From assembly GCA_026874595.1 (NCBI GenBank), contig CM049312.1, forward strand, positions 30,197,456 to 30,261,455: DNA of 64,000 bases. The letters run 5' to 3'. The position numbers and the translations under genes are program-made. Below, piece after piece: positions 1 to 13,184 of this stretch. The notes under the pieces are model-generated. The model searched no databases, had not been told where the DNA came from, and was given only the letters and a program-made list of their open reading frames with translations. How positions within the stretch are numbered: position 1 is the stretch's first letter; each line of letters begins with the position of its first letter. This DNA is from Sipunculus nudus. Its lineage: Eukaryota; Annelida; Sipuncula; Golfingiida; Sipunculidae.

Positions 1-3000
1 GTGTAAACTCCAAGTGGTCATGAGTTGTCTTTCGAGTAGCGAAGGATGAAACATTTATTGCATGGGCATTCGCCTTGCGTGGTCTTTTTGACAAATGATC
101 AGCCTACGCAGCTATGGTGTTGTTTTTTCAATGATCTAACCGTCTGCCATAACATTAACAGGCTCGGATTTAAAAAAGACAATGCTTTACTTTCGGAAAC
201 ATGACATTAGTGTGAAGCATTCACATCAATCTTTGTGTTGTTTGGGCATATATATATTGATGACGTCAGCATTGAATCGAATATGGGCAAGCTGGTGCCA
301 TTATTGCTGACAGCTGATATGTGGTCTTTGGCTTGTAATCACGTGATCATGACATCCGATTCCAGTACAAATATTGAAAAAAAAGTCAGAAAGCTTGCCA
401 ACAGTCTATTGAACGTACAAGAGCCGATTAGCTATAAACAAGAGGATCGAATATTTGTTAGGAACACTGTATGGTTTGCTGAATATATCAAGCATAGGTA
501 ACATGGGTCTATCGGTGTATTACATTTTGTATCGCTTTAAGCTTTAAATTTCATTACTTGAAATAAATAAATAAATGAAATGATTTGTACCATATATGTT
601 ATTGTTTACGCATCAGTCTCTTAACAGAGTTAATTGCATTGGTTGTCAAGATAACTGTATCACTGATCAAATGAACGGTGAAAGAAGTTGAAAAAAAAAA
701 ATGATTAAAAAGGAATAGAAGTTCGATTTGTAGATTGATATAATAATCTTACGACGGGGCATAGGACGGACTTCAATACGATTTCCCAACAGTAACTCGA
801 TGTATCCGTTCCATAAATAGCAATAATTTATGTACACCTTTCTTGTAACGGACATTATTTAAACCTTGTCCCCGTATTGTGGCCACTCTCTTGAGTTTCT
901 AATAGAACCACTCCTGTAACAGAAAGAACTGTTAGTTCATACTTAATAATAACAGTCTCTCTGAAGCGAATAACTTCTAAACATCGAGGTATCCAAGGAA
1001 CCAGAAATCGTGATGACCTGTTTAGAAGCATCTTAAATCCAAAGTGGTCAATAGCAACGCGACAGCAGTGCGGAGGGAAAATGCCCCCAACAGTCCAGCA
1101 ACGGTTATTGATCGGGACAAGTATACTTAAATCATAATCCACTTGTGCATTTAAAGGGTTTGGTGTAGTGGATGTTTGAGCTGTGGCAGGCACTCTCATG
1201 GATTACGCGTCTTCATTTGTGAAAAGCCGTGTCAGCACCGATCTCCTGGGTAAACTTGGTGTATTAGAACACTGCTGTGCCCGAAGCTCTCATGAACGAT
1301 CCTGCCTTGCTTTCTCCAGGGTTGTGGACATAGCCCTTTCACGGGTGCATTAATGGTAGCACGGATGATCATTTCGTGTAGCAGTATTTCTGTCTGGCTT
1401 AGACTAAAAATATGTTGGTATGTAGTAGAGCGTATAACATTAATCTCGGACATATAAATACAATAAAGCTACAGGATTGTTAATTATTTGGTAAAAACAT
1501 TTATCATTGCTCAGTTAAATAAAAAAGCGGGACGAAGATTGCCGCTTAAAACAGTTTTTAAAATTATTTATAACTCTTTTAATTTGAAAATTTATTGACA
1601 TTTATTCTGCGTCTTTTAGTCATCTAAAATATCTTGTTCCATAAAAGAATGAAACAAACAAGAAGCCGTCTTGGTCTGGGCGTGAACTTGCATTAAAAAA
1701 CATGCTTCTCCTCTTATTCATTTTCAAATGACAGGTTTGGTCTGTACTATTATTTCATGTTGCTTCCTACTCATAGAAGTTCTTGGTATATTGTGGTTTG
1801 CGGGGTTAACATTTCGTGAGTTCCACTTTTCAATGTTTCACTTGGATTGCATTTTCGCGTTCTCATCATAATAAAAACCTACTAAAATTAACCATTATTA
1901 TACGAAGTAATTATAAAAAAATAAGATAATATTATTGCTTATTAATTGCAGATAATTTGAAAGTTCTAATATAATTTATAATAGCAGTCTTTGAACACAC
2001 AAGATCTTTTATTATTTAATATCAATCTTTTAACATTCGACTTGCATTCCATGATCGAACCTTTGATAATGGGATGTTTAAATATTCATTTCGCGGTAAT
2101 TTTCCTTTTCACGAAAATCTCGAATTCGAAACACTCGCGAATTAAAACGACAACCACTGTATTGCCTTCATAAAATGATCTTCGTTAGGAACACATTACT
2201 TTAATTGCTGATAAAACAATATATTAACACACACACACACACAGACATATATATATATATATATATATTAACATCATTGTTGGATTTCACCACTTTTTGT
2301 GAAACAAGAGAGAAAAATGATTCGTTCTTCGCACAGACGTATGGCGCGTTTGACCTTCCCGGTATTGTACTGTAGCGTTGATCACCACACCAACCATCGT
2401 CAAGCGATACATACTGTAGCAAGCATAAAATATAACAGCCGGCGGAACGTGTGATATATCTGAGCTGGAATCATTATTATATATAAATGTACACGCACGA
2501 TTACATGTACAAACATTAATGTCGCTTCTTGTCGTGTCTCTAACACAAGTTTGTTTGTTTGCAGGTGTATAGAAACATGGGTTGACACAATATGGGATAT
2601 AATAGCGTGAAGCGCATACAGCTTTCACTGCTCTTGTCTGGTGTACTATCAGTGGGCAGTGGAGCTTTTGAAATTTACATTATTTTCAAGCGTGCACAAA
2701 TATAAGCACAAACGATAGAACATAAAACATTTAGCAAATATTCTCCCAGGGTTACAAGTGTTTAGGTGCAACCTTGTATTTATATGTGATTGGCCTCGCA
2801 GCGGTCTTGTTTAAATATACACAGTCCATGGAGCGATTTGCTAGGCCAACTAAAGAAACTGTTCAGATATAAACAAATAAACGTCGCTTAGGCATTGATC
2901 TAAATACTTGCTTATGGGAACGTAACCACTTCGACGCTTTCGCTGTTGCCACCTGTATTGAATCAATATATTTGGAAACCAGGTAAAAGACAATTGGAAA

Positions 3001-4090
3001 GAACCATTGTTAGGTGTCGCACGAATAGCGGTCAGCGGCGACTGACTAATTGTTAATTAGCCATACGTCTAATCGTCGGATTCCTGCACAGTAGCTGTTA
3101 CGGCATTCCGATATACCACGTGCCATGACAGCATAGAAATAGATCATTAACTTGGTCTGCCTGAAACTGACGATATGAAATCTATATTAACTTGCCAGCT
3201 TTGATTTAGTTGAAATAGATCATAAACCGCTTGGTCGGTCGCCTGAAACCGACGATATGAAATCTACCAAAAGTTAAAGTCACCAAACGGTTCTAACCTG
3301 GAGAAAGAACTGTTATTTGGATAACTGTGAATAGAAAAGAGCTTTATCGAGGAAAGATAGCATTGCAAGGGCCGGCGTTTGTCAATGTGAAGTATCTAAG
3401 TCCAGTATTAAGTAATGTAAATAAAACCCTGACACTTGAATAAGGCATCGAGATCGGAAGCAAAGTTCTGGAAATAGAGACAAATATCCAAATGCAGTGC
3501 CCAGCTGTGATTTCATAAAGGCGCACCGTATTTAAGCAAAGGGAGCTTGGTCTGTACAATAAATAGCAGTTACATAGACAACATTGTGGACTGTATGGCT
3601 AATAGAACAGTATTATTTACGTGTCTGCCACTTCTAAGCCGCAATGGTAGGGAAGGCCTATATTCACTTAGTTCTGACAAATGGTATCTGCCCAGTGCAG
3701 CAGTGAGAGTCTGTACTTTTTATGGATTTTACCCTCATTTGCGACCGGCATGAATAATTCCCTGTGACGACAGTTGATAGGATTTAACAATATTTAGGTA
3801 CGTATGTCTACATAAAATTTACAAATAACTATCATAAACAAGTAACGTAAAGTATTACTAATTTTTATCTGCAATCACAAACTCACACCAAAACGTTGTA
3901 TCATATGTTTTATGTACAGACATCTGTAAAACCTTGTTAAATATATTTATAACTGAATTGAATCATGTTATTGACACAAAAGCATGGAGGAAAACTGAAA
4001 TATATACTGTACTCAGGAAAAGGAAAGACTTTGGTTCTCTTTTTCTTTGGTCAAATGTATATCTTGAGTATATATGTAATCATGCATGTA
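1..4090. other. No supported gene; unassigned AT-rich DNA
   Basis: I see no spliced gene structure here. Short open frames at 235-501 (+), 855-1453 (-) and 2287-2628 (-) have no family I recognise. A CA then TA microsatellite lies at about 2228-2269. A direct repeat of roughly 50 bp, built on 'gacgatatgaaatcta', occurs at about 3134-3185 and again at 3212-3265. The 235-501 frame is followed by AATAAA copies near 562-575, so it could be the terminal exon of a gene entering from the left, but nothing else supports that. Confidence 0.5.
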
Positions 4091-4091
4091 T

Positions 4092-4395
4092 GGGTAGTAT
4101 TATATTAGTAATCTGGAAATATCGGGCATCGGTAGTATTATCTTGGTAATATGGAAAATTCGGGCATTGGAAGTATTAACTTAGTAATATGGAAATATCG
4201 GGCATCGGTAGTATTATCTTGGTAATATGGAAATATCGGGCATTGGAAGTATTAACTTAGTAATATGGAAATATCGGGCTTTGATAGTATTATCTTAGTA
4301 ATCTGAAAATATCGGGCGTAGGTAGTATAATCTTAAGTAATCTGGAAATATCGGGCATTTGTAGTATTATCTTAGTAATCTAGAAATATCTTCAG
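4092..4395. repeat. 38-bp tandem repeat, about 8 copies
   Basis: The unit reads 'gtagtattatcttggtaata' followed by 'tggaaatatcgggcatcg' and repeats every 38 bases with substitutions. It is a minisatellite and shows no coding potential. Confidence 0.85.
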
Positions 4396-4746
4396 TCTGT
4401 ATAAATGTATGTATAAGTGAATTTCCACGTATTCCGTGGTTTATTAAAGTCATGTTCCCTTAAGAAGGCAAGTCAGATGTAAAAGCATAGTGTTTGCGGT
4501 AAGTCGGGCATCATCGCTTTCCGTAATCTGGATATTTTAGAAAATAAATTGTTCTAGTAAACAAGAGATTATTAATGAAATAACAGTGATTAGGGTAGTG
4601 ATAAAACAGTGATGCAATTATTTTATATATTGCTTTAGACAGCCAAATATTTCGACATAAATCTGACTATTCAGATATAGTGTCATTTGAACATAATTAT
4701 GAATTTCAGAATCTACAATGAAATTGATTTATCAATATTTAGTGTG

Positions 4747-4950
4747 AGTAGATTGGTATATGGTAGTGGAGAGTCGAAGGGTAAAATCACACTCTCTCTT
4801 TCCTTTCGCCACTTGGGTTCGATCACCGGCTTGGCTAGGGCGGCGGAGTGTACTGGCCCGTCTTATGCCGGTGGTTTTCTTCGGGTTTGCTCCACCTCTA
4901 GACACCACCGACCTCCACAGACGGAGCCTTGGAGAGTGTCTAATATCAGT
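4747..4950 (+). mobile_element. Candidate tRNA-derived SINE
   Basis: A polymerase III B-box-like stretch, 'gggttcgatcacc', is followed by a GC-richer body (about 4820-4930) unlike its AT-rich surroundings. An A-box-like stretch is only weakly visible upstream. It is similar in kind to the SINEs at 11466 and 21748 but I could not align the bodies, so it may be another family. Confidence 0.4.
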
Positions 4951-4959
4951 TATATATGA

Positions 4960-7690
4960 CTTCAAAGATTGATCAGATATCCAATCGTACAAAACTAAAA
5001 CGTTCAAAACACTTTGAAAATGAACTGCTTCAACACGACTTTCTGAGAGAGATTTTGGATGTAGTTGACAAAAGTTGGTTATCTTGATACGTTGTGTCAA
5101 GAGGCCAGCAACTAATGAATGAGGAGTTCAATCCGTACAAAACTGCACCTCTCTCTATTAATGTTTAAATTTTCAATTTTTCAAACAAATAATTGCCAAA
5201 ACTCTTTGTGAGGACTTTCCGATAGATTTAATAGACAAGATTTGATGAGGACTTTCGGAGAATATTATAAGGTACAGTGTGTACAGGGATAAAATGGTTA
5301 GAACCCCCGAAGTAAATGGCACCAAGTTAGATTTGCCTAAAAACCCGACGAAAATTTAAGATTACATGAAATGAAAACCCACACCTTGTTCAGAAGAACC
5401 ACATAAGCATTGTATAAAATAAATATATCAGTTATGACTTCTATGAATTAAACCGGAAAAGTGAAATACAGAAACTTAACAATTGTATCATTATTACCAT
5501 GTTATAACTGCTTCAGTGATATATCTCGGGTCCGTGTAGATTATTTGAAAAAAATGTAAAAAAAAAGGAAAAAGAAAAATACACATTTTACTGACATTAG
5601 CTATGGTTTGCGCTCCGTTCGGTCGTAACAGTGGGGAAAACCTCGAGGGAAAAGTCCATGCAGTAAAGGCTGTCCTAGGTGTATAATTCATCGGAACGTT
5701 GACACGTTCGACTAATTTATAAAGCTAAGCCATTTGAAAAAGAATACGCTAGTCCTGGATTGAAAACGACATGTGATTACTAGGGGTCTCTCCAGAGGCC
5801 AGCTCTAATATTAGTTCCTTTCCAAGAAGTAATCGAAATATGTTTCAGCCGGGTACAGAGAATCGATCCAAATAAGGGCAATGAAAAGGGGACCCCGAGC
5901 GGAAGTAACCGCATCACGTCCTACGTATACCTGCGCGTTAGGACCGGTACTTCTTTTGAACGTGACGTACCCAAGTGATTAGCTCACAACAAAGAACGGA
6001 CTCCTACCTTGCGCTGTATCAACGGATATAGACTCGATTAAATGTCTGCACCGCGGCCCGTATTCCCCGCAAGGTAAAGAATATCTTACAAGGTAACGGG
6101 TGTGTTTTACCCTCCTGACTGTTGACAAAATCCCGCGTGGTGGGCTTTCCTGTATTTCTTAATTATATTGATATCCAAAAATGTTGATCATTGAATATTA
6201 TTGTGTTGGTGATATTTAAGTAGCTAAGTGAGGTGTAAACTTATTCAAAGGAACATGTTTTCAAGATCCGCTTTAAACTACTGGGTCAGTTATTTAATTA
6301 TTAAATTAAAATGTTGTATTGCATTGTTCCATTTTTCCAGCTACAAAATTGCGTAAAAATCCGTTTTTACCTGTTTGGGTTTACTGTGTCGACAGACTAA
6401 CCAACCAACATCCGTACATATATGTGAAACGGCTATGTTCTAAAGACCCTCCTTTGCTAATTTTGTTGCAAATAGTGAATAAGAAAATACACAGGGTATT
6501 TCGTCATTTATAAATATACGGTCATCGATTATTTCTACGCCTAAATGATTTAAGCCTCCCCCGGGGGGAGGGCGGTACTTGATCTCCAAGAGTTTGCTTG
6601 GCGAATTGCATATACCTAATTAGTTAAGGCAAAAGGAGAAAAGGTTTGGTTCTCAGGTACCGCCACCGTCAATTTTAACATCCGCATAAAAAAATTGTAT
6701 TTTGATTTTCATCTTTCAAGAAGATAAAATAATACAATTTTGATAAGATTTCTTTTTAATGTAGTAATTTTGGCTGTTTAGAAAAAAAATTCTGTTATTA
6801 TCATGCTTTCCTTGATCATATGACATTTTTATCGAAACATACAAAAAAAGTTAAAAAAATCGCTCGCCCGCACTGATTTGGAAAAAAGTGCCTTAACCTT
6901 AACTTTTTGGCCTAATACATTCCATTTGTTCTCTGAAAGCCGTCTCTTAACGTGTGTGTGCTTCTGTCTGGTTTTTCAGACACTGATGCAGTCTGCTTGT
7001 TTTAAATAACGATGGGTATATTTATATCCCATGATCCGGAAAATATGTTCCCATCCACACAGTAAAATGAATGGGGAAAAAACGCTTAAATGTGAACATA
7101 ACTAATCAGCCACACCTTGTTGAACACTGCTAGAACGACGATTTGTTTCGATTTTAATCATACCCTTTTGTAATTTTTCCTAAAGAATGTCTCAGAAACG
7201 ATCGTATTTTCATTGGGTCGTTTTCATCTTCTGTAGCTTAGACGGAACGTGATGATCAAACGACAAAAAAAAAAAAAGCAAACCAAGAAACCCTGTAAAA
7301 AACATATCGGTAATTCATGAATACATATATATTTCCTGCTTGTCACATGTGAATTCAATGTTAATGAATATAATACCCTTTGATTTTCACATATCACATG
7401 ACCCTATAACAAGTGAACCATGGGTCATGACGCTCAGCCGAATGGCATGTTGACAAATTGTCCTTGCACAGAAACAAATTAAGATAATGTAGGTGGCATC
7501 ATAGTTCATGCATATTAGCTGAAGTTCATCAACACCAATAAGCACATCAAATTTGATGACAATCCATCCAGCTGCTCCTGAGGAATCTGGCAATTTGTGT
7601 GTAATTTGCATTATTTCTGGGGTACTCAAACATGGCCTGTAACTCAGATAATATAGGTCACAGTGACCTCAATTCTGAGGAGAATTTTTG
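4960..7690. other. No supported gene or element
   Basis: The ORFs at 5494-5691, 6319-6513 and 7387-7629 are short and have no visible family signal. The section 5880-6130 is less AT-rich than its surroundings but carries no recognisable motif. Confidence 0.5.
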
Positions 7691-7699
7691 ACGACTCTA

Positions 7700-8815
7700 A
7701 GGATGTCAAGTAAGAAGATTATGGTCAAATGGTTATGATTTGTGCCCTGCTTTGGTATCAAATTTTCAATTATTCTGGGGATGCTTATAAGCCCCATAGC
7801 TTGGAGAATATGGGTAACAGAGACCTTATTTCAGGTTTCCAAGAAGACTTTTCATGGACCTCCCTGGTTGTCAAAATAGAAGATTCTAGGTCCAATGGTT
7901 ATGATTTGTGCCCTGCTTTGGTATCAAATTTTCAATTATTCTGGGGGGTACTTATAAGCCCCATAGCTTGGGAAATATGGGTAACAGAGACATAATTTCA
8001 GGTATCCAAGAAGACTTTTCATGGACCTCCCTGGATGTTAAAGGATGACCACATCTTTAAAGGTCTCAAAAACAGAGAAAAAAAATCACAAAAAAAAATA
8101 AAAATAAAACAGGTGGCGCCACCAGTCTGCAGAAACTGATGAAACATTCCATGACAAATATCCATGCAAAGAATCATGATGACCAATGCATTAGTTGTTC
8201 AGATATTTGAGTTTTTGTATCAATTTTCCATTATTCTGGGGGGTACTTCAGAGCCCCATAGCTCTGAGGTTTTGGGTAACAGAGACCTAATTCCAGGTTT
8301 CCAAGGAGACTTTTCATGGGCCTCCCCGCATGTCAAGATAGAAGATTCTAGGTCCAGTCGTTACGATTTGTGCCCTGTTAACAGATAACCGCATCTTTTA
8401 AGGTATCAAAAATAGAGAAAAAATAATCTTAAAAAATCGAAAAAATACAGGTGGCGCCACCAGCCTGCAGAAAATTGGTGAACTCCATGATCAATATCTA
8501 TGCAAAGAATCATGGTGATCAATGCATTAGTTGATCAGATAATTAAGCTTTTGTATCAAATTTTCCATTTTTCTGGGGGGTACTTTTGAGCCCCATAGCT
8601 CGAAGAATATGGATAACAGAGACTTAATTCCAAGTGTCAAGGAGATTTTTCATGGACCTCTATGGATGTAAAGTTAGTAGATTCCAGGTCCAGCGGTTAC
8701 GATATGTGCCCTGTTAACGGACAGACGACCGGACGGCCGGAACGGCCGGACAACCGGACGGACAAAGAGTGGTTGCTAAAGCTCAGATGACTTACAGTCA
8801 GCTGAGCTAAAAAGG
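7700..8815 (+). repeat. Dispersed repeat with three to four internal copies
   Basis: A block built on 'gaagattctaggtccagt', 'gatttgtgccctg' and 'ctggggggtacttataagcc' recurs at about 7729, 7900, 8220 and 8570. The last copy runs into 'gacggacaaagagtggttgc' and ends in 'cagtcagctgagctaaaaa'. A related terminus occurs at 15536-15602. The open frames 7729-7995 and 8164-8388 lie within the repeat and are not genes. This is a mobile-element-derived repeat, possibly of the helentron/central-tandem kind; its class is not certain. Confidence 0.65.
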
Positions 8816-8819
8816 TATC

Positions 8820-10755
8820 GGTCAAATTAAAATATCTGTGTCGATATACAGAATAACCCCTATTACTTGTTCATTTAATTCAAACTGGTATGTCTCACCT
8901 TATTAAAAAATCGACCCCCCCCCCCCCACCTGTATGCTCCAGAGGAAACGGAAAGACAAAGCAACCGTTGCTCTGTCTATACGCTGCCGGTTTTACTGGC
9001 TGTTGGAGCTCCATGTAGATGGCAGGGAAGCACGCACTAAAAGGCATCGGGCATTAAATGCAAGGGGCAGCCAATCAAATCAGCGCTTTATCGTTCGAGC
9101 AACATGCATCAATACGCCAATTGGGCGGCTAAAGGCTCGTGAGTGTGTATACAAGAGGCACACAACCATGTAGTGTTTCCTACTTAACGCCAGTGACAAC
9201 GTGTGGTGATTTGCTCAACATTTAGTATTGCCCTCTAGTGATAAAATCCAGCAAACCATGCCAAAACAGGTAGCGCTTAAAAATAAATTCTGCAGATAAA
9301 GTGTTTTTGAAAGCGAGTACCGCCACTGGAAATGTTAATTAACATGTAATGTTATAGCAGGCAAACTGAAATTGTTCCGAAGAACTCCTGCGAGAAAGGG
9401 AAAACATAAGGGATGGTTAAGTTTACAATCATGTTTAAAACGAAAAGTCTGCATATGTGTTTAATATGAAAATTAACACGTATTTGGCGACACCGTCAAA
9501 GTGCTTTTCTAAACCTGTGCGTGCAAGGGAAGACAGGGTATGTTTAAGTTAAATACCTATTTATAAATAAGAGTTCCAGAAATGATAATATAAAATTTCC
9601 AAATAATATATAGCACGGTCTATACAGACAAAATTGACGACCACGTTTCCACGAAGTGCAGTGTCTAGATGTCGCAATTACTATTTAATGATATAACCAT
9701 TACCTGCATGAATACGGATATCATTAATGTATCCGATGCTTTTACCGACAGCCGCACTGTAATATATTTCATTGGAAAATATTGACACAGTGCATTGTAT
9801 TTAATTATTCATATTAAAATTGCTGCACGATGTCGACCGACAATCTCTAGATGATTAATGCTTAAACAATAGAAGACCTGCGCTACATCCCCTTGTTGGA
9901 GTTTCTTTTACAAAATTAATGACTGCTAGATATATTCAGTGAACATCCTGCCTCAGAGATTAAATTACAGAATTAATGACTGCTGGAGAATCATGTCAAA
10001 TTGATATGGATTATGCGATTAGATCCTTGTCATACGATGTTTCGAAAGGGCAACAAAGTAAGCCACCCAAAAAAAAGTAATTCTACGGAATTAAGACCCA
10101 AAACATATGGAGCAGTGTTGAAAATATACCAGCTGGGACAAAATACGTAAATATTTGCCAACTTGTGGGCAGGTTAAACATGTGCGACATTTCTTGATAT
10201 GGAATAAACAATACGTGTTTCTCACGTGTTTCACTGATACTTTGTGAATGAAAATGTTACATTATCATGGTTAATGATGGAAGCTAACACCGCTCTCAGT
10301 AATAAGTTGTATGAGTTCCAGGCAAACGCCAAACCTTCTCTTTGCTGGCAGTAGGGGTGTTCAGTCGTTCGTCTCAAGGTGACCGTGGGTTCTGCTGCTC
10401 TGTTGACTCTTCTGAATTCTCGTCTTGTCTACGGTTCGGGGTATAAAGCTACGAAGCTCTGCTGGATCGCGTCTCTTTGCGGTACTTTTGCGTTTGGTGT
10501 GGATTTTACAGAATTATAGCTAAGGCCCTATCTCCCATCTCATCTGCTAAAAATTGGTCACAATAAACCTTGAAATCACGTTGCGGAGGGAGCTGGCTGG
10601 GTCCAAGTCCGGCCTTGTCAAAAGTACTGCTCGGGCTCCGGATCCCCTTCTTCAGCTTTAGTTACATTATTATTAATACATGTAATGATTTCCTTTAGGC
10701 TTAAGGTTTAACCTGTAAGGGTTTAAGAAAAGGACAAATCATCAATACCTGGGAC
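8820..10755. other. No supported gene
   Basis: A 79-codon frame at 8934-9173 includes a CCAAT-like sequence, but nothing supports coding. Around 10310-10620 the sequence is GC-richer, with a TATA-like 'ggggtataaag' near 10439 and AATAAA near 10562, as in a small LTR. No terminal repeats or duplication were found, so the class is left open. Confidence 0.4.
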
Positions 10756-10967
10756 AGGGGCGGATCCAGGATTCAGGAAAAAAAGGGGGGGAGGTCCAAC
10801 CAAGGAGGACTAATTAAAGCCCTAAAAGAAGATTACCAGGTCGGGAAATGGTGGGGGGTCCAGGCCGCAAAATTGTGTCTGAAACCCTTAAAAAAGCTTG
10901 CAGCTGATGAAAAAAAGAAAGGGGGGGGGGGGCTGACCCCCTTGACCCCTCCCCTGGATCCGCTTCT
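10756..10967. mobile_element. MITE copy 1 (GGATCC-ended family)
   Basis: The left end reads 'aggggcggatccagg' and the right end is its imperfect inverse, 'cctggatccgcttct'. The interior shares 'ggtccaacc.aggagg', 'ggtccaggccgcaaaat' and G-runs with the copy at 56189-56402. The length of about 212 bp, terminal inverted repeats and absence of coding sequence indicate a non-autonomous DNA transposon. The superfamily is not determined. Confidence 0.75.
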
Positions 10968-11465
10968 GCTTGGACCTGGTGCTCATTCAGTAAAAAGTAA
11001 ATTTGATCAGTGTGCGGTGATTCAGTAGAATGATTTTGTGTGTTTGGTCTTATTGTAACTTAAAAGGCAAACATCCACACCAGGCAGAATCGGACATACA
11101 AGAGCACGAATCTGTTTGTTAGGGTTTGTGGGCTTGGAAATCCCATAGCCCCACCGTCGCCTCTAAATACACCAGCGGTGTAGGTATATATGAAGTGTAG
11201 GAGGGAAGTGTAGTCCGATCAATGCAAGGACTGTTTCAAGGAAAATTACATAAACATGGGCGTTATGGGGTAAGGGACGTTTTTAACCATGCGTGCATGT
11301 AAAATGTAAACAGAGTGTTTTTTAAATATAAAAAAATTGATTTTTAAGTTTGACAGTTGGGACATCTAGTTCTGGCCATCCCCACCATTCCAAAATAAAT
11401 GGAAGAGGTACGTTTTGAGTAGAAAAGACCCCTGGTGGATGTTTGGTAAACATCCACATTAACCG

Positions 11466-11642
11466 ACTCCAGTGGTCTCGGGGTAGAGCACTTGGCTTGA
11501 AACCCTAGAGGTTGTGATTTTAAATCTCAACCATGGAGAGGTAAGATTTTGCACGGGCTGTCCCTCACAGGATGAGCGCTCTGCAGGCCTCATGGAATTC
11601 TGCAGGTGTAAATACATTTATTAATTAATTAAGCAAGCATTA
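11466..11642 (+). mobile_element. tRNA-derived SINE, copy A
   Basis: The head carries an A-box-like 'tggtctcggggtagagc' and a degenerate B box in 'gaggttgtgattttaaatc'. The body includes 'gcgctctgcag', which is shared with the SINE at 21748-22036. The tail is AT-rich ('aaatacatttattaattaat'). It is degenerate and not a functional tRNA gene. Confidence 0.65.
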
Positions 11643-11926
11643 AAATAATAAAAAAGTTTAGAAGTCAATATCTCTTATGTATGGATTTGGCAGACACCAA
11701 AATAGTGTACACATGAATGGCCAAATATTTTTTTTAATCCCGAGCATATATATGGTGGCAGGGCAAAACTGTCATAAGATATTTCTTAGTAAAAGACAAT
11801 TCATTTTGAATTCCGTTTGACTGACATTTTTTGACAATATACAATGAGGTAAAATTGGTAAATGTTTCAATTTTTGTACCTTTCAATAATTAATAAAATT
11901 TTATTGATATTTTTTATAAAGATTCA

Positions 11927-12919
11927 ATGGACGCCAGAATATTGCAGAAGATACAACAAGGAACCGGGACGCCACCGGCAAACCGACGGGAAGATCGTAA
12001 CCTGTTACGCAAAAACATCAGCATCGACCAGCAGCGCCGTCTGTCGATGTCCGACTTCAACACAAAAGAACGAGACGTTTGGCGTCGTTACACACAAATG
12101 ATGCTGTACCGCAGTGACCGTTTGAGTCGCGACATCACGCGGATGGAACAAAATTATAAGAAACTGCTCCATTTGACTAGAGTCAGGTCTGCGAGAGAAG
12201 CACGTGACTTCAGGATAATAGATACATTTGGAGAATTGACAAAGACAGCGGATTATGCTTTTGATCCACTGCTCGGATACGATTCGTCAGACGAGGATTA
12301 CGACGATATAAACACTGAGAAAACATCAAGTATATCATTCATTAATAATAACTCACACTTACAGTATAATCAAAGTGATTACACAAGAGAGGCGACCGGA
12401 TTTACAAACCCATATTCCCTCTCCGCCGGAACTACTCGACCGGACGTGACCTCAAATCGTCACCACGTGACTAAACTACCGGGTGGTCTATTCCGCCCCG
12501 CTTCGACAAAAACACCACCCTCTCACTCAAGGTCTGAATTTCGCTCAGTTACTTTGAAAAGTAAAGACATCAAGTCAATACATGTTAAACCGCAAACTCT
12601 CAACGAAATATTTCATTTTCCAAAAGTAGAATTATACGTTACCCATGAGCAAAATAAACATCCCGATCTATTACGTAAGAATTTAGAAAAGCGTAAGAAC
12701 GATGCTCTGATCAACCGATGGCAACGCCTCCAGCGACATTCGGCTAAAAGCCTTCCTTTGGATAAAATACTCCCTCCAGCGTCCAGGAAGGAGGCGACAC
12801 CTGTCCGCAATGATCTACAACGTGTGAAGAGCGCGCCAGAATGGCGTCTCAGTGAGAGTAATCAGAATAAAACGACTTTGGCACAAAGACCGAAAACTGT
12901 CTGGTTTGCGCAAAGGTGA
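11927..12919 (+). CDS. Uncharacterised 330-residue basic protein, single coding exon
   Basis: This is by far the longest plus-strand frame and is free of repeats. I do not recognise a family. Residues 1-105 are rich in Arg, Lys and Gln and look helical (for example 'ERDVWRRYTQMMLYRSDRLS'). An acidic stretch 'GYDSSDEDYDD' lies near residue 119. The middle is Ser/Thr/Pro-rich and probably disordered. The C-terminal third is basic and helical ('HPDLLRKNLEKRKNDALINR' near 244). There is no signal peptide or membrane segment, which suggests an intracellular protein. The first ATG of the frame is at 11927. A pyrimidine-rich tract and AG at 11920-11921 would allow a spliced 5' UTR exon upstream. ATTAAA at 13001-13006 could be the poly(A) signal. 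Its codon use and long uninterrupted frame argue for a real gene. Confidence 0.7.
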   Translation: MDARILQKIQQGTGTPPANRREDRNLLRKNISIDQQRRLSMSDFNTKERDVWRRYTQMMLYRSDRLSRDITRMEQNYKKLLHLTRVRSAREARDFRIIDTFGELTKTADYAFDPLLGYDSSDEDYDDINTEKTSSISFINNNSHLQYNQSDYTREATGFTNPYSLSAGTTRPDVTSNRHHVTKLPGGLFRPASTKTPPSHSRSEFRSVTLKSKDIKSIHVKPQTLNEIFHFPKVELYVTHEQNKHPDLLRKNLEKRKNDALINRWQRLQRHSAKSLPLDKILPPASRKEATPVRNDLQRVKSAPEWRLSESNQNKTTLAQRPKTVWFAQR

Positions 12920-13000
12920 ACCACAAATGGGTTCCTATAGTGTTCTCCCAGTTTATTTTCACTTAATTATGAACAATATCTTCAGACTTGCTCAACTTTT

Positions 13001-13006
13001 ATTAAA
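13001..13006 (+). terminator. Possible poly(A) signal ATTAAA for the 11927 gene
   Basis: This ATTAAA lies about 80 bases after the stop codon. It is a common variant of the polyadenylation hexamer, and I saw no canonical AATAAA nearby. Confidence 0.35.
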
Positions 13007-13184
13007 AGTTCTCATGTTATTCAAAATGTAAATATTTCACGCGACACGCTCCGGTAATTTGAAGCAATTTATAAACAAAAATTTCAGAAAAATTCCCATG
13101 CAGCCTACGATGCATTTCCTTTTTGAGACTAGATGTGTTCAGTGATGTAAGACTCGAAACCGGACTCAAGTCCGCTTTCCTAGG

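Noticed and set aside
235..501. 88-codon plus frame with AATAAA downstream, possible terminal exon
   Set aside because: The upstream part of any gene is outside the window and no family is recognised; the evidence is too thin.
855..1453. Two adjacent minus frames (114 and 73 codons) as a possible gene
   Set aside because: No conserved motif and no convincing splice link; left unannotated.
2287..2628. Cysteine-rich 113-codon minus frame that could suggest a secreted peptide
   Set aside because: There is no signal peptide, its 3' half runs toward a microsatellite, and no splice structure was found.
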